This document shows, piece by piece, positions 9,766 to 19,131 of a stretch of DNA of 64,000 bases. A program made the translations under genes and the position numbers. Under the pieces are notes generated by a model, which saw only the letters and a list, made by a program, of their open reading frames with translations, made no database searches and was not told where the DNA came from. The stretch spans positions 1 through 64,000 of the forward strand of contig JAILLY010000076.1 in assembly GCA_024692905.1 (NCBI GenBank), given 5' to 3'. Each line of letters starts with the position of its first letter. Within the stretch, counting starts at the first letter, position 1. Source of the DNA: Lachnospiraceae bacterium. Its GTDB lineage: Bacteria; Bacillota; Clostridia; Lachnospirales; Lachnospiraceae.

Positions 9766-10957
9766 ATACCACCTCTGTGATCCGGGCTCCTGCCCTGCCA
9801 TCCCTGTAATACAGGGTGATCTCATCTCCGTTGCTTATATCATTAACGCTCTTTACCGGCCTTCCGTTCCGGCCTTCGGTAAATGCATATCCGCTGCCAA
9901 GCCTCTTAAGCGGAGACAGGGCTTCAAGCCTCTCGACCCTTATATCAAGCATATGCCTTCTGTTAACGATCGCCCGCTTCATCGCATCTTCAAGGTGCTC
10001 CCTTGCGGAAATAAATCTCATGCGCTGCTCTCTTAACTTATGGCCCGGACTTAAGTTCATCAGGCTTAACATAAGCCGTTCGTATCTGTCTCTTTTCCTC
10101 TTTACCGCTTCAACCAGCAGATCCTTGAGTTCACCTTGCCTTCGCGTGAGCATATCCTCAAACGAAGCCATATCAAATACCGCAAGTTCGGCTCCCGCAG
10201 ATGGTGTCGGTGCGCGAAGATCCGCAACGAAATCGGTTATCGTGGTATCGGTCTCATGACCGACAGCTGAAATGACCGGAATGCTGCAGTCAAACACCGC
10301 TCTTGCGACCTCTTCCTCATTGAAGGCCCACAGGTCCTCGATCGAACCGCCGCCGCGCCCGACTATCATCACGTCAACCCCGGCTTCCTCAAGAGCCCTG
10401 ATACCTCGGACAATGCTCTCTGCGGCGCCCTCGCCCTGTACCTTTGCCGGATACAGTATGATCCTGACATGCGGATTACGGCGCCCCGTTATATTGATTA
10501 TGTCCCTTATGGCTGCTCCCGTGGGAGCGGTAACAACTCCGAGAGTGGTTATATACGGCGGGATCGGCTTCTTATACTCGGCCGAGAACATCCCCATTTC
10601 CTCGAGTTCCTTCTTAAGCCGCTCGTACCTTTCGTACAGCTGCCCCTCACCGTCAAGTACGACAGAGGAAGCATACATCTGATACCTGCCGTCACGTTCG
10701 TATACGTCTATGCGTCCGGACGTGATGATCTGCATACCTTCCCTGAGCGTAAATGCAAGTCCCCTGCGGCTCCCTGCAAACATAATGCAGGCAAGGGTAC
10801 CTGTATCATCCTTCATGGTGAAGTAAATATGACCTGAGGAGTGGTACTTGACGTTTGAAACCTCTCCCTTAACGTGAACAGAACGCAGCATATAATCCTG
10901 CGCAAACATGTTCTTGATATATGAATTGATCTGTCCTACCGAATAAGCATTCTTCAT
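9731..10957 (-). CDS. xseA: exodeoxyribonuclease VII large subunit
   Basis: The 408-residue catalytic subunit has an N-terminal OB-fold that binds single-stranded DNA (about 1-100), the nuclease core with GRGGGSIEDLWAFNEE, and a C-terminal coiled-coil segment before a beta tail. The start lies directly at the nusB stop with no gap. The order nusB-xseA-xseB is the usual one in Firmicutes, except that folD, often between nusB and xseA, is absent. Confidence 0.97.
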   Translation of the reverse strand: MKNAYSVGQINSYIKNMFAQDYMLRSVHVKGEVSNVKYHSSGHIYFTMKDDTGTLACIMFAGSRRGLAFTLREGMQIITSGRIDVYERDGRYQMYASSVVLDGEGQLYERYERLKKELEEMGMFSAEYKKPIPPYITTLGVVTAPTGAAIRDIINITGRRNPHVRIILYPAKVQGEGAAESIVRGIRALEEAGVDVMIVGRGGGSIEDLWAFNEEEVARAVFDCSIPVISAVGHETDTTITDFVADLRAPTPSAGAELAVFDMASFEDMLTRRQGELKDLLVEAVKRKRDRYERLMLSLMNLSPGHKLREQRMRFISAREHLEDAMKRAIVNRRHMLDIRVERLEALSPLKRLGSGYAFTEGRNGRPVKSVNDISNGDEITLYYRDGRAGARITEVVYDERGNGEADS

Positions 10958-11434
10958 CTATTCAGTTCCTTCGCGATCCTGTGAAGGGTCGCTGACGGAT
11001 CTGGCGACTCCGGCAAGAACACCGTTCACGAAGGAAGCCGAACTGTCCTGACCATATTTCTTGGCCAGTTCCACGGCCTCATCTATGGCCACGCCTACCG
11101 GAATATCATCATGCATCATCTCAAATACCGCAAGCCTTAATATGGCAAGATCGACCTTGCCCATCCTTGCTGTATCCCAGGATCTTGAATTGCTGTTGAT
11201 CGTCTCATCAAGGCTGCTTATACGCGAAACGATCCTGTTGTACTTATCCCTTATATAGCCCTTATCATCCTCGCTGAACGAATGGGATATGCATTCATCC
11301 TCATCTCCCGGAAGTCCTTCGTCATATCCGTTCGAAAAATACCCCTCAAGCTGCGCCGTTACGTCTTCAGCACTTGCAAATTCAAGCCTGAACACAAGCC
11401 TGAAAATATGCTCCCTTATCTCACTCCTCGTCAT
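10958..11434 (-). CDS. nusB: transcription antitermination factor NusB
   Basis: The 158-residue all-helical protein begins MTRSEIREHIFRLVFRLEFA. It has the conserved C-terminal segment VGVAIDEAVELAKKYG and FVNGVLAGVA. With NusE (S10), NusB binds boxA RNA and supports rRNA antitermination. It is slightly longer than E. coli NusB because of an acidic loop near residues 30-60. It starts 9 bp after the Asp23-family gene ends. Confidence 0.95.
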   Translation of the reverse strand: MTRSEIREHIFRLVFRLEFASAEDVTAQLEGYFSNGYDEGLPGDEDECISHSFSEDDKGYIRDKYNRIVSRISSLDETINSNSRSWDTARMGKVDLAILRLAVFEMMHDDIPVGVAIDEAVELAKKYGQDSSASFVNGVLAGVARSVSDPSQDREGTE

Positions 11435-11443
11435 ATCAGCGCA

Positions 11444-11824
11444 TTACTCCTCATTGGTCATGTCTATACCTACGATCCTGACCCCGACGTTTAATACGGT
11501 CAGTCCCGTCATATTCTCAACAGAAGTCTTGACTCTCTCCTGGACCTGCTTGCTCGTGATCGGTATGTTGTAACCATACTTCATTATGAGCGCAAGATCG
11601 ACCGTTACGGCACCGTCGTCAATGACTACCCTGACGCCGCGGGACCTGTATCTGATCCCCATCTTCTTCATGAGTTCCTTGGGAATGGTGGAAACGGTCC
11701 CTGCGACACCGTCGATCTCCGCCGCCGCTATCGCTGCGATATTGCTTACAACATCATCTGCGATGCGAACCTCCCCGTAGGAGCCTGCATTTATATTATT
11801 GAGCATATCCGCTTCCCTGGCCAT
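11444..11824 (-). CDS. Asp23/Gls24 family envelope stress protein
   Basis: The 126-residue product carries the Asp23 fold from GEVRIADDVVSNIAAIAAAE to the C-terminal LNVGVRIVGIDM. Family members sit at the membrane and are linked to cell-envelope stress. I placed the start at 11824: AGGGAGGG lies five bases before it, and an extended -10 puts the RNA start only about 22 bases upstream. It is the first gene of the asp23-to-recN operon, the usual yqhY place next to nusB. Confidence 0.92.
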   Translation of the reverse strand: MAREADMLNNINAGSYGEVRIADDVVSNIAAIAAAEIDGVAGTVSTIPKELMKKMGIRYRSRGVRVVIDDGAVTVDLALIMKYGYNIPITSKQVQERVKTSVENMTGLTVLNVGVRIVGIDMTNEE

Positions 11825-11852
11825 GTTATCCCTCCCTGACATATAATGTATA

Positions 11853-11861
11853 ATTATACCA
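11853..11861 (-). promoter_or_regulatory. extended -10 promoter of the asp23-nusB-xse-isp-dxs operon
   Basis: On the minus strand TGGTATAAT forms an extended -10 (TG-N-TATAAT). The -35 is weak (TTTTCT at 17 bp). The predicted RNA start is about 22 bases before the chosen ATG at 11824. Confidence 0.6.
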
Positions 11862-11897
11862 AATACGGCCTTAAAAGAAAAGACCAAGATACCGCCG

Positions 11898-13199
11898 CTA
11901 CAGGTAAAATATAAGCTCGTTGAGATTATTAAGAGTCACGTAATTAACGTTCCCCGCTCCGCGCAGATAATCGAATACATGTCCGTCGCCCATCAGGTGA
12001 TCGGTCATCGCCGAATATACCTGCTCATCACTGCATTTTACGGAAACCATGGTCATGCCGCTGTCATATGCCTTGTCAAATACCCGCATCAACTGTTCTT
12101 TATCCACGGTCTCAAAATAATTGCCTTCCCTAACATAATAGTTATCCGCCATCGATGTGCAGACAGGTATCGGGAAAGGATTATCCGTCGTGTGTGACTG
12201 TTCGATGGAATCCGTCGTGACACACAGATATTCGTAACTTATCTCGGGAAGCTCCGGCAGCGATGAAAGATCGCTCTCGGAACTTAAGTCATAAGACATA
12301 TCGCCCCAGGTCACATCGATATGATAATACTCACCGTCGGCCTTAACAAGGTTCCAGGCATGATTCTCATTATCACCGGTAACTCCGCGGACTATGGTGC
12401 ATAAAAGCCCGCGCTTTGTCATCATATACTGCATCGCCGAGGCATATCCCTGGCAGACGCTGCGCCCGTTCTCAAAAACACTCAGATAATTCTGGCCGTT
12501 CGGGGCATTAAGATCGTATTCCGTATGACCTATGATGTATTCATACAGATACTTTATCACCTCATAATCATCGGTTCCGGAAGGGGCATTCGCAAGGCAT
12601 TCGTCAACATATCTGTCGGCCTTCTCCTGATGCTCCTTGGCTTCCGCGCGGGTCATCGTATAGATCCCCGAGATCGAAAGTTGTTCGACATTGCCTCCCC
12701 GTTCAAAACGGATCAGATTATAACCCCTTACGTAAAACAGTTCCGGATTATCCGCAAGCACGCAGTTAAAAACCTTGTCGATCATCGCCGGGTCCCTCGT
12801 CGGCATGGATATCCTGCTGCCAAAGTCAAACAGAGATGTATATATCATCTTATACATCTTCTGCTCGCCCTCTTTGAGCGTATGATAAGCAAAATAACGC
12901 TCATCCTTAAGCACCCTGTCAAGGGAGCCGTCCTCATCCCCGCTCTGTGCACTGTCGTCCGGATCGGGTTCGTCATCATCAAGCTCGATGACCTCTTCAC
13001 TTACCTCAATGCCGTTATCAAACGCGTAATCATCCTCATCCACCGGTTTCGGAAGGGCATACTCCTCCTCGGGGCTGTCATCGAGCAGATAACTGATGTC
13101 ATCCGCTATATCCTGCATGAAGCCCGGAAGAGTGCATGCGGTGAGAGTCACGCACATGACAAGGGATATAATGGTCGTTACGGTCTTTTTCATCTTCAT
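11898..13199 (-). CDS. transglutaminase-like lipoprotein
   Basis: The 433-residue protein has a lipoprotein signal peptide ending in the lipobox LTAC near residue 22. A very acidic linker follows (about residues 30-95), and then a transglutaminase-like domain. The catalytic triad is visible: Cys in GRSVCQGYASAMQYM, His in DNENHAWNLV and Asp in YHIDVTWGD. Such domains in Clostridia are thought to act on cell-wall or surface proteins as proteases or cross-linkers. The exact reaction cannot be inferred. The C-terminal 100 residues are a separate small domain. It starts 11 bp after prfC ends, so it is probably co-transcribed with it. Confidence 0.85.
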   Translation of the reverse strand: MKMKKTVTTIISLVMCVTLTACTLPGFMQDIADDISYLLDDSPEEEYALPKPVDEDDYAFDNGIEVSEEVIELDDDEPDPDDSAQSGDEDGSLDRVLKDERYFAYHTLKEGEQKMYKMIYTSLFDFGSRISMPTRDPAMIDKVFNCVLADNPELFYVRGYNLIRFERGGNVEQLSISGIYTMTRAEAKEHQEKADRYVDECLANAPSGTDDYEVIKYLYEYIIGHTEYDLNAPNGQNYLSVFENGRSVCQGYASAMQYMMTKRGLLCTIVRGVTGDNENHAWNLVKADGEYYHIDVTWGDMSYDLSSESDLSSLPELPEISYEYLCVTTDSIEQSHTTDNPFPIPVCTSMADNYYVREGNYFETVDKEQLMRVFDKAYDSGMTMVSVKCSDEQVYSAMTDHLMGDGHVFDYLRGAGNVNYVTLNNLNELIFYL

Positions 13200-13210
13200 T
13201 CCGGTATGCC

Positions 13211-14800
13211 TTAATTCCTGCCAAACTCCGTAAGCTTAAGCCCTTCGTTACGTTCAAGTACCATTCCCACGCTCCAGCTGTTTATGAACAAAAGGAGCGG
13301 ATTTCCTTTAAGATCCTGGATCTTCTTCATGTCGGAAGTCCCGGTGATCTTATCAACGTCGATCTCATCCTTATTCTCTATCCACCGGATATACTCATAA
13401 GGCAGGTTCTCAAGCCCTATCTCCACGTTGTATTCATTCTCAAGCCTGTATTTTAACACCTCAAACTGGAGTACACCGACGACGCCTACTATTATCTCTT
13501 CCATACCGGCGCCGAGCTCCTGAAAGATCTGTATCGCGCCCTCCTGGGCTATCTGGTTGATACCCTTTACAAACTGTTTGCGCTTCATCGTATCGACCTG
13601 CCTTACTCTTGCGAAATGCTCGGGGGCAAACGTCGGTATCCCTTCGTATTCAAAGTTTTCCGAAGGCATGCAGATCGTGTCCCCTATCGAGAAGACGCCC
13701 GGGTCGAACACGCCTATTATATCGCCCGCATATGCTTCATCGACCACATGTCTTGAATCAGCCATCATCTGCTGGGGCTGGGAAAGCCTCATCACGCGGC
13801 CGCCCTGAACATGCTTAACCTCCATGCCGGCGTCGAACCGCCCCGAACATATCCTCATGAATGCTATACGGTCACGGTGAGCCTTGTTCATATTTGCCTG
13901 GATCTTGAATACAAATGCGGAAAAATCATTCGTGCAGGGATCGATGATACCGGTATCGGCCTTTCTTGCAAGCGGCGTGGTCGTCATTTCAAGGAAGTAC
14001 TTAAGAAATACCTCAACGCCGAAATTCGTAAGTGCGGAGCCGAAGAAAACCGGAGACAGCTTGCCGCGCCTGACTTCATCTATGTCAAATTCCGCGCTTG
14101 CTCCGTCTATAAGCTCTATCTCCTCAAGCAGCGTATCGCAGGCCTCATCGCCTATAAATCCGCGCAGCCTCTCTTCATCCGATATGGGAAGTATATCCGT
14201 ATGTCCTTCCTTTGTTCCCTTCTCCGTATCGGAAAAAGTCATGACAGCTTTCTCGTTCCTGTCATATACACCCTTGAACCGCTTACCCGATCCTATGGGC
14301 CAGTTTACGGGACAGGTCGCAACCCCGAGTTCCTTCTCGATATCATCAAGCAGTTCAAAGGTATCATTCGCATCCCTGTCCATCTTATTGATAAACGTAA
14401 AGATAGGTATGCCGCGCATGGCGCATACCTTAAAGAGCTTCCTCGTCTGGGCCTCAACACCCTTGCTCGCATCTATTACCATGACGGCCGAATCGGCAGC
14501 CATGAGCGTCCTGTAGGTATCCTCCGAGAAGTCCTGGTGCCCCGGCGTGTCAAGTATATTGATGCAGAACCCGCCGTACTCAAACTGCAGTACGGATGAG
14601 GTTACGGATATTCCCCTCTCCTTCTCGATCTCCATCCAGTCGGATACCGCATGTCTTGCGGTAGCCTTGCCCTTTACTGATCCCGCGAGATTTATCGCTC
14701 CTCCGTATAAAAGGAATTTCTCGGTAAGTGTGGTCTTGCCGGCATCGGGATGCGATATTATCGCAAACGTCCGACGCCTGTTGATCTCATTTTCAAACAT
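13211..14800 (-). CDS. prfC: peptide chain release factor 3
   Basis: The 529-residue translational GTPase removes RF1/RF2 from the ribosome after peptide release. G1 is SHPDAGKTTL, G3 is DTPGHQDF and G4 is NKMD. The RF3-specific C-terminal domain contains VVGVLQFEVLKYRLENEYNV. The length is typical. An AAGGGAT ribosome site precedes the ATG. Confidence 0.97.
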   Translation of the reverse strand: MFENEINRRRTFAIISHPDAGKTTLTEKFLLYGGAINLAGSVKGKATARHAVSDWMEIEKERGISVTSSVLQFEYGGFCINILDTPGHQDFSEDTYRTLMAADSAVMVIDASKGVEAQTRKLFKVCAMRGIPIFTFINKMDRDANDTFELLDDIEKELGVATCPVNWPIGSGKRFKGVYDRNEKAVMTFSDTEKGTKEGHTDILPISDEERLRGFIGDEACDTLLEEIELIDGASAEFDIDEVRRGKLSPVFFGSALTNFGVEVFLKYFLEMTTTPLARKADTGIIDPCTNDFSAFVFKIQANMNKAHRDRIAFMRICSGRFDAGMEVKHVQGGRVMRLSQPQQMMADSRHVVDEAYAGDIIGVFDPGVFSIGDTICMPSENFEYEGIPTFAPEHFARVRQVDTMKRKQFVKGINQIAQEGAIQIFQELGAGMEEIIVGVVGVLQFEVLKYRLENEYNVEIGLENLPYEYIRWIENKDEIDVDKITGTSDMKKIQDLKGNPLLLFINSWSVGMVLERNEGLKLTEFGRN

Positions 14801-14899
14801 TTTAAATATCCCTTGATTTTTATTTTCTTCTTCCCGTTTTTGCCTGCGGGATCACCGCTTCCTTGGTTTGGCGGGTATTTTACGGCTGTGTCATTGTGC

Positions 14900-16054
14900 T
14901 CACAGCAGTGACTCTCCCTCGGTATCTCCCGGAACGCCGAGATGATCGAGCACGGTGGCGGCGATATCCGCGAATGTATTGCGCGTTCCGAGATCGCGGG
15001 GTTTAATGCTCTTTCCGTATATGAGGAGAGGTACGCATTCCCTCGTGTGATCCGTAGTCTTTGTGAAGGCGGGATCGCAGCCGTGATCGGCGGTTATCAT
15101 GAGAACATCATCATCTCTCATTTTGGCAAATATTTCGGGGAGTTTGCCGTCGAAATACGCCACGGCCCTGGCATATCCGTCTATATCGCGCCTGTGTCCG
15201 TACAGCATATCATAGTCGACCAGGTTGACGAACATCAGCCCGTCAAAATCCTTATCCATAAAACTTATCGTCTTATCTATCCCGTCGGGATTACCCGTGG
15301 TATATGTATGCTCCGTAATACCGGCTCCCGCAAAAATATCAAATATCTTGCCGACGGCAATGACGTCCTTCCCCGCTCCTCTTATATGATCGAGCATTGT
15401 CTTTCCGGGCGGTACCAGCGAAAAATCATGCCGGTTGCTCGTCCTTGTATAATTGCCGTTTGAACCAATGAAGGGACGGGCTATGACCCGGCCTACCCCG
15501 TATTTGCCTTTAAGGCCTCTGCGGCAGGTCCTGCATATCTCATACAGCTCCTCAAGGGGGACAACATCCTCATGCGCAGCTATCTGAAGGACCGAATCCG
15601 CCGACGTATAAACGATAAGATCGCCCGTCTTTACGTGTTCGTCTCCGTAATCGTTTATCACCTTTGTCCCCGAATACGGTTTATTGCAAAGCACACCGCG
15701 TCCGGTCTCTTTCTTTATCGCATCAATGACTTCATCGGGGAACCCGTCGGGAAACGTCGGAAGCGGCTTATCTGAAATAATACCGGCGATCTCCCAGTGA
15801 CCGATCGTCGTATCCTTTCCGGCGGAAGCTTCCCTCATCCTTGCATACGCCCCTATAGGCGAACCGGTGCCGTCATCATAGTCTATGCCGTTTATATTGA
15901 ATATACCGAGCCTGCGAAGATTGTCTGCATTAAAATAACTGCTGCCATAGCAGGACTTCATCGTATCCGTTCCTGCATCGCCGAACTTATCCGCATCGGG
16001 AGCATCTCCTATCCCGAAGCTGTCCATTACAATAAGGATCACTCTTTTAGCCAT
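14900..16054 (-). CDS. deoB: phosphopentomutase
   Basis: The 384-residue enzyme interconverts ribose 1-phosphate and ribose 5-phosphate (and the deoxy forms) in nucleoside salvage. It belongs to the alkaline phosphatase superfamily. Metal-ligand motifs are DSFGIGDAPDA at the N-terminus and ITADHGCDP plus KTTDHTRE at the C-terminus. I chose the ATG at 16054 because AAGGAGG precedes it by six bases and the family starts there; an upstream ATG would add 29 unrelated residues. No nucleoside phosphorylase gene is adjacent. Confidence 0.96.
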   Translation of the reverse strand: MAKRVILIVMDSFGIGDAPDADKFGDAGTDTMKSCYGSSYFNADNLRRLGIFNINGIDYDDGTGSPIGAYARMREASAGKDTTIGHWEIAGIISDKPLPTFPDGFPDEVIDAIKKETGRGVLCNKPYSGTKVINDYGDEHVKTGDLIVYTSADSVLQIAAHEDVVPLEELYEICRTCRRGLKGKYGVGRVIARPFIGSNGNYTRTSNRHDFSLVPPGKTMLDHIRGAGKDVIAVGKIFDIFAGAGITEHTYTTGNPDGIDKTISFMDKDFDGLMFVNLVDYDMLYGHRRDIDGYARAVAYFDGKLPEIFAKMRDDDVLMITADHGCDPAFTKTTDHTRECVPLLIYGKSIKPRDLGTRNTFADIAATVLDHLGVPGDTEGESLL

Positions 16055-16600
16055 GGTCGCCCTCCTTCGTAAACTAATTAATGATACCACAGACAGCGTC
16101 TTATTTCCACGTTTTCCGACATAAGACCGGTTAATTGTCACCTTAAGTTGGCAAAGTTTATGTTGTCAGATAATTTTGCCATTTGTGTATCAATAACGTA
16201 TGCCCCTATTATATTTACAGACTTGTCCACATCCGGGAGATTTTCAATTTTGAAACATTCGTTTTTATAGATATCCACAATGTTAACAACCGTTAAACGT
16301 ACAGTTTATCGGCGTTTCACGCGTCGATTTACATAATTTTGCAAAAGTGTAAATTTTCATTTAATGTTTGTATATGCTGTGGATAAGTCGGCAAATACTG
16401 TTATTATGGCACTTTTATTTGTCAAGTATTTTTTTCAGGATTTGTTTGGAATAGGTGTTATTTTATATAAAATTGTCAGACAACTCAGTTTACATATTAA
16501 GGGACCGGGGGACGGTTCTGCGGTCCCTTTTACGAATTAAAAAGGGACCACAGAACCGTCCCCCGGTCCCCTGATCCCTTAAGCAGATCGATTAAATTAA
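16055..16600. other. 546-bp gene-free stretch with DnaA-box-like sites
   Basis: No coding region is supported. The AT-rich part from about 16140 to 16500 contains a perfect TTATCCACA DnaA box on the minus strand (16378-16386) and two one-mismatch boxes on the plus strand: TTGTCCACA (16223-16231) and ATATCCACA (16271-16279). The right end carries a long inverted repeat, listed separately. The region lies upstream of deoB and downstream of pnp. No dnaA, dnaN or rpmH is nearby, so it is not an ordinary oriC. Confidence 0.6.
16501..16570. repeat. 30-bp near-perfect inverted repeat, REP/MITE-like
   Basis: Arm one is 16501-16530 and arm two is 16541-16570, with a 10-base spacer. The arms are reverse complements except for one position (16521 against 16550). 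The arm begins GGGACCGGGGGACGGTTCTG. GGGAC...GGTCCC hairpins of this kind occur as dispersed repeats in many Clostridia. As a pnp terminator it is poor, because no T-run follows in the direction of pnp. Confidence 0.8.
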
Positions 16601-18685
16601 TTATTTAGCATCCTTTATCGAGAAGCTTATCCTTCCCATCTTGTCCTTACCGAGGCACTTGCACTTAACAACATCGCCGAGGGTAAGTACGTCTTCAACA
16701 CGGTTTATCCTCTCCTTGGCGATCTTGCTTATATGTACCATGCCTTCCTTGCCGGGAGCAAATTCGATGAACGCACCGAACTCCTTGATGCTTACGACTT
16801 TACCGGTATAGATCTTACCTTCCTCGAACTCGGACACGATCATCGTGATATACTCTATCGCCTTATCCATGCCTTCCTTCTCGGTTCCGCATACCGATAC
16901 CGAACCGTCATCAGTGATATCGATCTTAACACCGCACTCGTCGATGATCGCATTGATTGTCTTACCGCGCTGGCCGACAACATCACCGATCTTCTCGGGA
17001 TCGATCTTGATCTGTATGATCTTGGGAGCATATTCGTTAACGGTCTTCCTGGGCTCCGCTATGGCAGGCTTCATGCAGTTATCCATGATGAAGAGCCTTG
17101 CTTCACGGCAGCGTGCTATAGCTCCCTCTACGATAGGCCTTGTAAGTCCGTGGATCTTGATATCCATCTGGATCGCAGTGATACCTTCGGTAGTACCGGT
17201 TACCTTAAAGTCCATATCTCCGAAGAAATCCTCAAGACCCTGGATATCCGTAAGGAGTACAAAATCATCATCGGTATCTCCGGTAACAAGACCGCAGCTT
17301 ATACCTGCAACCATCTTCTTGATGGGCACACCTGCTGCCATAAGAGACATACATGAAGCACAGGTTGATGCCATCGAAGTTGAGCCGTTTGATTCAAAGG
17401 TTTCGGATACGCAGCGGATAGCATAAGGGAATTCCTCTTCCGAAGGAAGTACGGGAATAAGAGCCCTCTCTGCAAGCGCACCGTGGCCGATCTCGCGGCG
17501 TCCCGGTCCCCTTGAAGGCTTGGTCTCGCCAACCGAGTAACTCGGGAAATTATAATGATGCATGTAACGCTTGTTTACTTCGTTAGAATCAAGACCGTCG
17601 ATCCTCTGCATCTCGGAAAGAGGAGCAAGAGTACAGATATCGCATATCTGTGTCTGACCGCGGGTGAACATTGCGGAACCGTGTACGCGTGGTATAAGAT
17701 CGACTTCAGCGGCAAGAGGCCTGATCTGCGTGATCTCACGGCCGTCGGGACGCTTGTGATCCTTAAGGATCATCTTGCGTACGGTCTTCTTTTCGTACTG
17801 GTATATAGCTTCGCCGAGTATTGCGAGCCATTCCTCGTTATCGGCAAATGCCTCCTCAAGACGGGCGGTTATGTTGCGGATGTTCTCCTCACGTACCTGC
17901 TTCTCATCCGTGAACACCGCACCTTCCATCTCTTCGGGAGGTACTATCTCCTTCATCTTTGCAAACAGTTCCTCGGGGATAGCGCAAGACTCGTATTCAT
18001 GCTTGGGCTTACCGACCTCGGCTACCATCTTATTGATGAACTCGATGATCTTCTGATTCTCTGCATGTGCCATATAGATGGCCTCGATCATCTTAGCTTC
18101 GGGTATCTCATTTGCACCGGCCTCGATCATTATGACCTTCTCGGCAGTTGATGCGACCGTAAGATTAAGATCACCGGTCTTCCACTGCTCCTGGCTGGGA
18201 TTGATGATGAACTGACCGTCTATCATGCCGACCTGCGTCGTAGCGCAGGGACCGCAGAACGGAATATCGGAGATCGAGGTTGCTATCGCGGAACCGAGCA
18301 TTGCAACAAGCTCCGGACGGCACTCGGGGTCGACCGATAATACAAGGTTATTTAAGGTACAGTCATTCCTGTAATCCTTCGGGAACAGGGGGCGCATGGG
18401 ACGGTCGATGACACGTGCCGTAAGTACTGCATTCTCACTCGCCTTGCCTTCCCTCTTATTAAATCCTCCGGGGATCTTACCCACCGAATACATTTTCTCT
18501 TCAAACTCAACACTTAAGGGGAAGAAATCGATACCTTCCCTCGGCTTCTCGGATGCGGTAGCCGTTGACAGCACGGTGGTATCACCGTAATGCATCAGGG
18601 CTGCGCCGTTAGCCTGCTTGGCAACACGTCCCACATCAACAGTAAGGGTACGTCCGCCGATCTCGATCGAATAACTCTTATACAT
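16601..18685 (-). CDS. pnp: polynucleotide phosphorylase
   Basis: The 694-residue enzyme degrades RNA 3' to 5' phosphorolytically. It has two RNase PH domains (the second with FTRGQTQ and the GHGALAERAL segment), an inter-domain helical part, a KH domain (KIDPEKIGDVVGQRGKTIN) and a C-terminal S1 domain (YTGKVVSIKEFGAFIEF). The length is typical. It follows rpsO by 13 bp, the widespread rpsO-pnp pair. Confidence 0.98.
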   Translation of the reverse strand: MYKSYSIEIGGRTLTVDVGRVAKQANGAALMHYGDTTVLSTATASEKPREGIDFFPLSVEFEEKMYSVGKIPGGFNKREGKASENAVLTARVIDRPMRPLFPKDYRNDCTLNNLVLSVDPECRPELVAMLGSAIATSISDIPFCGPCATTQVGMIDGQFIINPSQEQWKTGDLNLTVASTAEKVIMIEAGANEIPEAKMIEAIYMAHAENQKIIEFINKMVAEVGKPKHEYESCAIPEELFAKMKEIVPPEEMEGAVFTDEKQVREENIRNITARLEEAFADNEEWLAILGEAIYQYEKKTVRKMILKDHKRPDGREITQIRPLAAEVDLIPRVHGSAMFTRGQTQICDICTLAPLSEMQRIDGLDSNEVNKRYMHHYNFPSYSVGETKPSRGPGRREIGHGALAERALIPVLPSEEEFPYAIRCVSETFESNGSTSMASTCASCMSLMAAGVPIKKMVAGISCGLVTGDTDDDFVLLTDIQGLEDFFGDMDFKVTGTTEGITAIQMDIKIHGLTRPIVEGAIARCREARLFIMDNCMKPAIAEPRKTVNEYAPKIIQIKIDPEKIGDVVGQRGKTINAIIDECGVKIDITDDGSVSVCGTEKEGMDKAIEYITMIVSEFEEGKIYTGKVVSIKEFGAFIEFAPGKEGMVHISKIAKERINRVEDVLTLGDVVKCKCLGKDKMGRISFSIKDAK

Positions 18686-18698
18686 TTGATTCTCCTTA

Positions 18699-18965
18699 TT
18701 ACTTCCTCAGACCCAGATTCTCGATAAGTGAACGGTAACGGCTTATATCCTTCTTCTTAAGATAAGCAAGTAATCCGCGCCTCTGACCTATCATCTTATA
18801 CATACCGCGTGCCGAATGATGGTCGCCCGGATTGGCCTTAAGATGTTCGGTAAGTTCCTTGATCCTCTCGGTGAGGACCGCAACCTGAACCTCCGGTGAA
18901 CCTGTATCGCCTTCGGTCCTTGCATACTTCCTGATGATCTCAGTCTTCTTCTCTTTCGTGATCAT
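18699..18965 (-). CDS. rpsO: ribosomal protein S15
   Basis: The 88-residue protein has the conserved [17 protein letters not shown] and [18 protein letters not shown] segments. It binds 16S rRNA helices 20-22 in the small subunit. I placed the start at 18965 ([11 protein letters not shown]) with AGGAGG seven bases before it; a longer reading would add leader sequence. In many bacteria S15 represses its own translation through its leader, and a leader of about 120 bases is present here. Confidence 0.98.
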   Translation of the reverse strand: MITKEKKTEIIRKYARTEGDTGSPEVQVAVLTERIKELTEHLKANPGDHHSARGMYKMIGQRRGLLAYLKKKDISRYRSLIENLGLRK

Positions 18966-19087
18966 TTCATTACCTCCTATTATGAATATTCGCCTGCAGG
19001 ACGCATCACGAAATCTGCATCCGCGGCTATCAGCCATATGCTAAGCCGAGGGCCGGAATTCCCTGAGCCTGGCACAGGTCACGCAAC
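18966..19087 (-). promoter_or_regulatory. rpsO leader, candidate S15 autoregulatory RNA
   Basis: Between the predicted RNA start and the rpsO ATG lies about 120 bases of GC-rich leader with short complementary segments, for example GGCTGATAGCC and TTCG...CGAA pairs. Many Firmicutes have an S15-binding leader at this place. I cannot fold it here, so this is a positional inference. Confidence 0.4.
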
Positions 19088-19093
19088 TTACAC

Positions 19094-19122
19094 ATTTTAA
19101 CACATAGCATAACCGTTGTAAA
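19094..19122 (-). promoter_or_regulatory. promoter of rpsO-pnp
   Basis: On the minus strand TTTACA (-35, 19117-19122) and TAAAAT (-10, 19094-19099) are separated by exactly 17 bp. The site falls in the gap between the end of the large surface protein gene and rpsO, so rpsO-pnp can be transcribed independently of ribF. Confidence 0.7.
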
Positions 19123-19131
19123 GTTTTAATA

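Noticed and set aside
16501..16570. Inverted repeat as a normal intrinsic terminator of pnp
   Set aside because: The stem is unusually long and is not followed by a T-run on the pnp side; a dispersed repeat is more likely.
16055..16600. Chromosomal replication origin
   Set aside because: There are only three DnaA-box-like sites, and no dnaA, dnaN, rpmH or gyrase genes nearby.
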